A program made the position numbers and the translations under genes. The notes under the pieces are model-generated. The model did not search any database and was not told where the DNA came from. It saw only the letters and a list, made by a program, of their open reading frames with translations. DNA of 37,358 nucleotides from Pseudomonas avellanae BPIC 631 (lineage in GTDB: Bacteria > Pseudomonadota > Gammaproteobacteria > Pseudomonadales > Pseudomonadaceae): NCBI RefSeq assembly GCF_000444135.1, contig NZ_ATDK01000572.1, positions 1 through 37,358 on the forward strand, written 5' to 3'. Each line of letters begins with the position of its first letter. The stretch's first letter is position 1. This document shows positions 31,748 to 37,358 of the stretch, piece after piece.

Positions 31748-32356
31748 TCACCGCTTGCTCTTGATAAGGGTGCCGAGGCCTTGCAGGTAGGCCACCAGCG
31801 CGTCCATTTCGGTTTTGCCCTGCACGGCCGCCGCCGCACCGGCAATATCGGCGTCGGTGTACGGCGTGCCCAGGGTGCGCAGCACTTGCAGCTTTTTCGC
31901 GGTCTGCGTGCTGTCGATGTGTTTGCCGGCCAGAAACGGATAGGCCGGCATGATCGAGGCAGGGACCAGGTCGCGCGGGTTGTTGAGGTGCACACGGTGC
32001 CACTCATCCGAGTAGCGACCGCCGATCCGCGCAAGGTCCGGCCCGGTGCGTTTCGAGCCCCACAGAAACGGGTGATCCCAGACACTTTCGCCTGCAACCG
32101 AGTAATGCCCGTAGCGCTCGGTTTCGGCGCGTAACGGGCGGATCATCTGCGAGTGGCAACCCACGCAACCGTTGGCAATGAACACATCGCGGCCTTCGAC
32201 TTCCAGCGCGCTGCGCGGCTTCATGCCCTCAATTGGTTGATTGGTCACATCCTGAAAGAACAGCGGGACGATCTGAGTCAGCCCGCCGATGCTCACGGCA
32301 ATCACCATGAAAAAGGCCAGCAGACCGATATTCTTTTCCAGCACATCGTGTTTCAT
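31748..32356 (-). CDS. ccoO: cbb3 oxidase monoheme subunit CcoO
   Basis: CcoO is the membrane-anchored cytochrome c subunit of cbb3 oxidase. The 202-residue protein has one N-terminal helix (about 10-30), the heme site GCVGCHSQMIRP, and the conserved GPDLARIGGRYSDEWHRVHLNNPRDLVPASIMPAYPFL. The ATG at 32356 overlaps the ccoN stop by one base (TGATG), deciding the start. Confidence 0.96.
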   Translation of the reverse strand: MKHDVLEKNIGLLAFFMVIAVSIGGLTQIVPLFFQDVTNQPIEGMKPRSALEVEGRDVFIANGCVGCHSQMIRPLRAETERYGHYSVAGESVWDHPFLWGSKRTGPDLARIGGRYSDEWHRVHLNNPRDLVPASIMPAYPFLAGKHIDSTQTAKKLQVLRTLGTPYTDADIAGAAAAVQGKTEMDALVAYLQGLGTLIKSKR

Positions 32357-33798
32357 CAATGCGCTCCCGCGATGGCGATGCGGGCAGCGGCTTGCGCTGC
32401 TTGCGGGTCCGAGGCACGCACTGTGCGCCACACGTTGTAGGCCATCAGCAGCATGCCGCTGGTGAAGATGACACCGCCGATCACCCGCACGATGTAGCCC
32501 ATATGGCTGGCCTGCATGGTCTCGATGAAAGAATAAGTGAGCGTGCCGTCGTCATTTACCGCGCGCCACATCAGGCCCTGAGTGATGCCGTTGACCCACA
32601 TCGAGGTGATGTACAGCACGGTGCCGACGGTCGCGAGCCAGAAATGCGCGTTGATCAGGCCGATGCTGTGCATTTGCGGGCGAGCGTAGAGTTTGGGGAT
32701 CATGTGGTAGACCGAGCCGATGGTGATCATCGCCACCCAGCCCAGTGCACCGGCGTGCACATGGCCGATGGTCCAGTCGGTGTAATGCGACAGCGAATTG
32801 ACGGTCTTGATGGCCATCATCGGACCTTCAAAGGTCGACATGCCATAGAACGCCAGCGCCACCACAAGAAAACGCAGAATCGAATCGGTTCGCAATTTAT
32901 GCCACGCGCCCGACAGCGTCATCATGCCGTTGATCATGCCGCCCCAGCTAGGCACCAGCAAAATGATCGACATCACCATGCCCAGCGACTGCGCCCAGTC
33001 CGGCAGTGCGGTGTAGTGCAGGTGGTGCGGGCCGGCCCAGATGTACAGGGTGATCAACGCCCAGAAATGCACGATGGACAGGCGATAGGAATACACCGGG
33101 CGTTCAGCCTGCTTGGGCACGAAGTAATACATCATGCCGAGAAAGCCGGTGGTCAGGAAAAACCCCACTGCGTTGTGCCCGTACCACCACTGGATCATGG
33201 CGTCGGTTGCACCGGCGTAGGCTGAATAGGATTTGAACAGGCTGACCGGCAAGGAGACGTGGTTGACGACGTGCAGCATGCCCGTCACCACAATGAACGC
33301 GCCGTAGAACCAGTTGGCGACATAAATGTGCCGGGTCCGGCGTTTGACAATAGTGCCGAAGAACACCGCGGCATAGGCCGCCCAGACGATGGCGAGCAAG
33401 ATAGCCACCGGCCACTCGAGCTCGGCATATTCCTTGGTGGTGGTGTAACCCATCGGCAACGTCACGATGGCGCCGACAATCACGGCCTGCCAGCCCCAGA
33501 AGGTGAACGCTGCCAGCCCGTCGGAAATCAGCCGTGTCTGACAGGTGCGCTGCACCACGTAATAAGAGGTGGCGAACAGCGCGCAGCCACCGAACGCAAA
33601 GATCACCAGGTTGGTGTGCAGCGGTCGCAAGCGCCCGAAGGTCGTCCATTCGAGTTCGAGGTTCAGCCCTGGCCATACCAGTTGCGACGCGATGAAGACG
33701 CCCAGGCTCATGCCGATCACGCCCCATACCACGGTCATGATGGCGAACTGGCGCACCACTCGGTAGTTGTAGGCGGTCGGGCTGATTGTTGTGCTCAT
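32356..33798 (-). CDS. ccoN: cbb3 oxidase catalytic subunit CcoN
   Basis: CcoN is the heme-copper subunit that reduces oxygen with high affinity and pumps protons. The 480-residue protein has about twelve helices with heme and copper His ligands in LHTNLVIFAFGG, WWYGHNAVGFFLT, WAGPHHLHYTALPDW and GHVHAGALGW. The long N-terminal helix starting YNYRVVRQFAIM is typical. Only one ccoNOQP set is present here. No Anr box was found in the gap upstream. Confidence 0.97.
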   Translation of the reverse strand: MSTTISPTAYNYRVVRQFAIMTVVWGVIGMSLGVFIASQLVWPGLNLELEWTTFGRLRPLHTNLVIFAFGGCALFATSYYVVQRTCQTRLISDGLAAFTFWGWQAVIVGAIVTLPMGYTTTKEYAELEWPVAILLAIVWAAYAAVFFGTIVKRRTRHIYVANWFYGAFIVVTGMLHVVNHVSLPVSLFKSYSAYAGATDAMIQWWYGHNAVGFFLTTGFLGMMYYFVPKQAERPVYSYRLSIVHFWALITLYIWAGPHHLHYTALPDWAQSLGMVMSIILLVPSWGGMINGMMTLSGAWHKLRTDSILRFLVVALAFYGMSTFEGPMMAIKTVNSLSHYTDWTIGHVHAGALGWVAMITIGSVYHMIPKLYARPQMHSIGLINAHFWLATVGTVLYITSMWVNGITQGLMWRAVNDDGTLTYSFIETMQASHMGYIVRVIGGVIFTSGMLLMAYNVWRTVRASDPQAAQAAARIAIAGAH

Positions 33799-34093
33799 TG
33801 CGGACTTCCACGATTCAGGTGTTTACCGCAGACGTTATCGGGCTCGGGCGATGTATCGCTGGAAATGGCACCGAAGCACACCGAAAAGGCGAGGGCAGGA
33901 ACAGACAGGCAAGCTAACGAGCGTCAATGGTTGCAGCAGACGCCTGCTGGCGAGTTTAGCTTTGAAAGAGGGGTGTGGGAAGTCACAGCATCTACCCGCG
34001 CGATTCGTGCCTGATGCGCGGTGGGTCATGCAGTTGCTTGCGCAGTTGCTTATAGTGGTCGGCCAATGTCGCACTCATCAAAACGAGGCAAGC
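33799..34093. other. Divergent gap between ccoN and the alpha/beta hydrolase
   Basis: These 295 bases hold no credible gene. I searched both strands for TTGAT-N4-ATCAA, GG-N10-GC sigma54 sites and GCCGATA and found none convincing; TATAGT at about 34046 has no partner -35 at the right distance. Confidence 0.6.
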
Positions 34094-34783
34094 ATGAGCA
34101 CAGGCTTACAGCCCGGTATCGGCGCGGAACAATGGCGGCAACTCACCCGCGAAAGAGGCTGGTTATGGACGCCCGGGCAGTCGCTGGAGGGTCTGCAGCC
34201 CGCAACGCTTTTGCTGGCGCATGGCGCGGGTGCACCGATGGACAGCGAGTTCATGAACAGCATGGCCATGCACCTGGCGGCACAAGGCATCGGCGTGCTG
34301 CGCTTCGAGTTTCCCTACATGGCGCAGCGACGCGAGGGCGGCAGCAAGCGCCCGCCCAATCCGCAGGCGCAATTGCTGGCATGCTGGCGAGAAGTCTATG
34401 CCGAGGTTCGGCCCCTTGTTGCGGGGCGGCTGGCTGTTGGCGGCAAGTCGATGGGCGGGCGAATGGCCAGCCTGATCGCTGATGAACTGCAGGTTGATGC
34501 GCTGGTATGTCTGGGGTATCCGTTTTACGCCGTGGGCAAACCGGAAAAACCACGCGTGGCGCATCTGGCCGAACTGAAAACGTCGGCCCTTATTGTTCAG
34601 GGTGAGCGCGATGCATTGGGCAACCGCGAAAGCGTGGCGGGGTATACATTGTCCAGCGCCATTGAATTGCACTGGTTGCCGACGGCCAATCACGACCTCA
34701 AACCACTGAAAGTGGCAGGTATCAGCCATGACCAGTGCCTGGTCGAGTCGGCGCAGGTGATCGCCCGCTTTCTGCGCGTCTGA
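34094..34783 (+). CDS. Alpha/beta-fold hydrolase (KANL3/Tex30-like)
   Basis: A 229-residue cytoplasmic alpha/beta hydrolase. It has the oxyanion-type LLLAHGAGAPMDSEFM near the N-terminus, the nucleophile elbow GGKSMGGRMAS, a possible acid in VQGERDALG and a C-terminal His in TANHDLKP. This set and size fit the KANL3/Tex30 subgroup; substrate is unknown. ATG 34094 follows CGAGG. It ends one base before the convergent gene at 34785. Confidence 0.85.
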   Translation: MSTGLQPGIGAEQWRQLTRERGWLWTPGQSLEGLQPATLLLAHGAGAPMDSEFMNSMAMHLAAQGIGVLRFEFPYMAQRREGGSKRPPNPQAQLLACWREVYAEVRPLVAGRLAVGGKSMGGRMASLIADELQVDALVCLGYPFYAVGKPEKPRVAHLAELKTSALIVQGERDALGNRESVAGYTLSSAIELHWLPTANHDLKPLKVAGISHDQCLVESAQVIARFLRV

Positions 34784-34784
34784 A

Positions 34785-35243
34785 TTATTGGCAACGTACG
34801 TCAAAAAAGCCGTCGGTGACGTCGAAATTGATCGATGACATGCTGAACCGGAAGCGCCCGCGCAAGCGCAGGGTATAGGGATTGGCTTCAAACAGGCTCA
34901 GCGTTCCGCTTTGAAAGTCGGCCGAGTGATAAATCGTGTTTTGCCTGCGTAGCGTTTCGTTGAAAATCACTTTGATCTGCGCATGGTTCACCAGATCGTG
35001 ATCGCCGGGTTTCAGGTCGCTGTCCAGAAACAGTCCGATCGTGGTTCGTGCTGTGCCTACCTTGCCATCGACAATCAGCTTCCAGATACATCGGTCGGGT
35101 TCGTGCTCCAGCTCTGCCCGCAGGGCCAACTGGCCCGACAGGTGCATCGCCTGAAACGGCTTACTGTTGACGCGGACGTGAAAACTGCCTTCACAAGGCG
35201 AAGGGCGAACGAAGCGTTTGGCTGGCGATGGTATGCGGTGCAT
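34785..35243 (-). CDS. Unknown protein, predicted beta-rich
   Basis: A 152-residue protein from ATG 35243 (a TTG at 35258 is an alternative). I do not recognise it. The sequence alternates hydrophobic and polar residues in short stretches (KLIVDGKV, TLSLFEANPYTLRLRGRFRF, INFDVTDGFFDVRC), suggesting beta strands; there is no signal peptide. It lies 76 bases beyond the end of the large Ig-repeat gene on the same strand, with a hairpin between them. Coding is supported by protein-like composition over the whole length. Confidence 0.6.
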   Translation of the reverse strand: MHRIPSPAKRFVRPSPCEGSFHVRVNSKPFQAMHLSGQLALRAELEHEPDRCIWKLIVDGKVGTARTTIGLFLDSDLKPGDHDLVNHAQIKVIFNETLRRQNTIYHSADFQSGTLSLFEANPYTLRLRGRFRFSMSSINFDVTDGFFDVRCQ

Positions 35244-35274
35244 GGTCTGACTCTGCAAAGCGTATGAATAGAAG

Positions 35275-35304
35275 CAGGGCGTTGCCCTTTAAGGTAACGC
35301 CCTG
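35275..35304 (-). terminator. Strong hairpin after the Ig-repeat gene
   Basis: CAGGGCGTTGCC and GGTAACGCCCTG pair over 12 positions (one G-U) around a six-base loop. It begins about 30 bases after the stop codon of the Ig-repeat gene. Only a pyrimidine-rich CTTCTATTC follows on the minus strand, so termination may be partial. Confidence 0.6.
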
Positions 35305-35334
35305 TGTGATGATTACAGGTTCATCAGTTGTCGA

Positions 35335-37260
35335 TCATTTGATGCCGACGCCAAGGGAGGTGTTGTGGCTCTTCAACTTGAAGTTTCTGCCAGAGACCAT
35401 GTTTTTCACGTAGTACCAGTTCCAGCCCCCGATACCGGCGTTTGAAACGGTAGACGACCAGTAATTGCCGTTGCCCATCGGCCAGCGGTTGCCGTACAGG
35501 GTGTAGATTTCCACCAACTCGTGAATGGTCGGAATCCGCGCGCCATTATTGGCCGATGCCTTGCTGATCTGAGAGAAGCTGCCACTGCCCACACCGACGC
35601 AATGAATGACGCCGGTAACAGTGACCGGATAACTCTTGGTCGCGCCCAGCGCATCGGTTGCGGTAATGGTGGCCGTACCTTTACCTCGAACAGAAGCCAG
35701 GCCATTGCTGTTCACGCTTACCACCAGCGCATTACTCGATGCGTATCGATAAGGCGCATGCCCACCGCTGGCCTGGCGCTGAACGGTGGTCTCGGCCGGG
35801 AAGTTCGGCAACAGGTCCGGCGAGCCCGGAAGCAGATAGATTTTGCCGGCCAGTGTTACCGGTGAAGTGTCCAGTACCAGCTCCTGTTTGACACTGAGCT
35901 GTAGCGCGGTCGATACAGTGGGCTCCCCTGCGCGGGTGACGGTGTAAGTCACTGTGGCCGAGCGGCCTGCAGTGGCGCTGATCAACGCCTTGGGTACGTT
36001 GAATTGCAATTCGCCACTCCCTGCAACCTGCGCCGCCGTGGCATGGCTGGACGCGCCGCGCCAGTTGACCACCACACTGTCCTGCGCGCCCATGCCCGGG
36101 TAACTCACCCGCACCGTCGCGCCGTAGCCAGGAATCAGCGAAGGCGTGACCACGCCGTCTGCCCCGACTGTATCCATGCGCGGTGCAGGCAACTCGGCCA
36201 GCCCGCTCACAACCTGCAGCGCCAAAGTATCGGATACCTGCACCAGACCGTTGACTCGGTTGACGACATAAGAGACCGAAACCGTCTGCCCGGCGTTGGC
36301 GGTCACCAGAACAGCGGCAAACAGCACCTCCAGCGCCTGACCGGCTTCAGCGCTTGTCAGTGTCTTCTCCTTGGTATCACTGCCTTTCGGCCCCTGCCAT
36401 TGCACAATAACCTGGTCGCCGGTTTTCAGGTTGGCGGTGGCGTCGATGACCACTGTTGCACCGGAAGAGGCGTTGATAGGGTCCAGGGTGCTGCCGGTGG
36501 CTTCTTTTATGGTTGGGGTGGGCAGGGGCGTTGTCACCGTCAGCTGGAGCTTTACGTCCAGATATTCTGACGCCATGGACTGATTGCCCGCCAGGTCGGT
36601 CACCGTGTAGTAAACCGGAGCTTCGATATCGCCGATCAGCTCCAGAAACGGCCTGACAAAATCGACCATTACACGCTTAAGGCCCATATCGTCTTTGGTG
36701 ACCACTGCCATCGGGCCCGATACGTCGTTCCAGTAGGTACGGACGACATCGCCTTCCTGCATACCGTTGTAACTGGCAATCGTACCCGTCAGGACATCGC
36801 CCATGTTTTCCAGTTCTTCGGAGGTGAGGCCGTTCAGTGTTTCTCTGGGGAGGATGATGGGGGCGATCAAAGGGTTGCCGGGCGGTGTAAGATCCACCTC
36901 GACTGGAGACGAAGGTGAGTCGCTCGTTGTTCCGTTTTCAATGTTAGTCAGGCGATACGCAATGGTGTGCTTACCTTCAGTAAGCGCATCGACTGGAATG
37001 TTGACATTCAGAATTGCTCCTGGCTGGGTACCCTTTTCAATCAGTTTTACATCACCAGTAAGCTTGTCATCCCAAAGGAGTTGGTAGCTTATATCCTCCA
37101 TAACGTTCAGCCAGGCCGGGAACGTCACCTCAATAGGATCGGTTAATGCACTGGTAGGTAAAAGTCCTTCGTTATTGATTTTTATGGCGACGCTTGGCGC
37201 AATAAGGTTTTCATCGTTTCGTGCGGGCAAAGCTTGATCGGTTTTTAATATGTGTGGCAT
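35335..37260 (-). CDS. Large Ig-repeat protein with Lcl/C-type-lectin-like C-terminus
   Basis: A 641-residue protein of several bacterial Ig-like repeats. Repeat boundaries are marked by lines such as VTFPAWLNVMEDISYQL, and a Big_2-type repeat occupies about 490-560 (SSNALVVSVNSNGLASVRGKGTATITATDA). The last 90 residues (HCVGVGSG...ARIPTIHELVEIY...NYWSSTVS) resemble the Lcl C-terminal / C-type-lectin-like folds that often bind ligands. No signal peptide or membrane anchor is seen, so the export route is unclear. ATG 37260 is used; a TTG 33 bases earlier follows a stop directly. Confidence 0.75.
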   Translation of the reverse strand: MPHILKTDQALPARNDENLIAPSVAIKINNEGLLPTSALTDPIEVTFPAWLNVMEDISYQLLWDDKLTGDVKLIEKGTQPGAILNVNIPVDALTEGKHTIAYRLTNIENGTTSDSPSSPVEVDLTPPGNPLIAPIILPRETLNGLTSEELENMGDVLTGTIASYNGMQEGDVVRTYWNDVSGPMAVVTKDDMGLKRVMVDFVRPFLELIGDIEAPVYYTVTDLAGNQSMASEYLDVKLQLTVTTPLPTPTIKEATGSTLDPINASSGATVVIDATANLKTGDQVIVQWQGPKGSDTKEKTLTSAEAGQALEVLFAAVLVTANAGQTVSVSYVVNRVNGLVQVSDTLALQVVSGLAELPAPRMDTVGADGVVTPSLIPGYGATVRVSYPGMGAQDSVVVNWRGASSHATAAQVAGSGELQFNVPKALISATAGRSATVTYTVTRAGEPTVSTALQLSVKQELVLDTSPVTLAGKIYLLPGSPDLLPNFPAETTVQRQASGGHAPYRYASSNALVVSVNSNGLASVRGKGTATITATDALGATKSYPVTVTGVIHCVGVGSGSFSQISKASANNGARIPTIHELVEIYTLYGNRWPMGNGNYWSSTVSNAGIGGWNWYYVKNMVSGRNFKLKSHNTSLGVGIK

Positions 37261-37358
37261 TAGTGTACTGTTTTCGAAAAAATCAGCCACCAACTAACGG
37301 AAAATTCAAATCTTATCAATAGCTTAGCTTGCAGGTTATGGGTAACTTATTTCGAAAA

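Noticed and set aside
33831..33837. TTATCGG before ccoN as a minus-strand sigma28 site
   Set aside because: The element is imperfect and no CTTGA partner lies at the required distance.
1..37358. CRISPR arrays, tRNA, rRNA, transposase genes
   Set aside because: No regularly spaced repeat-spacer pattern, no tRNA-like cloverleaf noticed by eye, and no transposase-like protein on either strand.

Overview
This window looks like a chromosomal core region of a Pseudomonas, most probably of the P. syringae group. The basis is protein resemblance recalled from memory (FliM, FliN, CheY, Anr and Apt are Pseudomonas-like), the flagellar/chemotaxis gene order, the combination anr-hemN-cbb3 oxidase, and dispersed palindromic repeats of the type I associate with P. 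syringae. No database search was possible.

Layout. (1) Positions 1-5633, + strand: fliL-fliM-fliN-fliO-fliP-fliQ-fliR-flhB, the C-ring and flagellar export gate, preceded by a good sigma54 promoter at 147-162. (2) 5634-6018: a repeat-filled gap ending in a second sigma54-type promoter (5939-5955) for flhA. (3) 6019-20512, + strand: flhA-flhF-(possible 36-codon ORF)-fleN-fliA-cheY-cheZ-cheA-cheB-motC-motD-parC-parP-cheW-DUF2802. This unit covers polar placement and number of flagella, the flagellar sigma factor, the chemotaxis pathway and a second stator. FliA(sigma28)-type promoter motifs lie inside cheZ (before cheA) and before parP. (4) 20513-20917: a mosaic of dispersed palindromic repeats with no credible gene. 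(5) 20918-33798, mostly - strand: ccoN-ccoO-ccoQ-ccoP, an inserted Phd/VapC-type toxin-antitoxin pair, ccoG-ccoH-ccoI-ccoS, a TauE/SafE-like membrane protein, hemN (with a perfect Anr box), then anr and apt. Within this block one + strand gene, a FlxA-like coiled-coil protein, has a near-perfect FliA promoter. (6) 34094-37358: an alpha/beta hydrolase, an unknown small protein, and a large Ig-repeat protein with a C-terminal domain resembling the Lcl/C-type-lectin type.

How the parts work together. The first half builds and steers a polar flagellum: FliPQR-FlhAB export, FliM/FliN switch, FlhF and FleN for place and number, CheA/W/Y/Z/B signalling, ParC/ParP polar array placement, MotCD torque. 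The second half is the microaerobic module: the cbb3 high-affinity oxidase, its copper and assembly factors, oxygen-independent heme synthesis and the oxygen sensor Anr.

The most interesting points are: an acidic-phi-acidic-x-Leu-Leu motif shared by FliM, FliN, the CheZ C-terminus and four repeats in the CheA linker, which I read as a common CheY-docking peptide; a FliA-promoter-driven FlxA-like gene lodged between hemN and anr; a toxin-antitoxin operon splitting ccoNOQP from ccoGHIS; and a Gly-to-Val change in the conserved ARGF motif of Apt.
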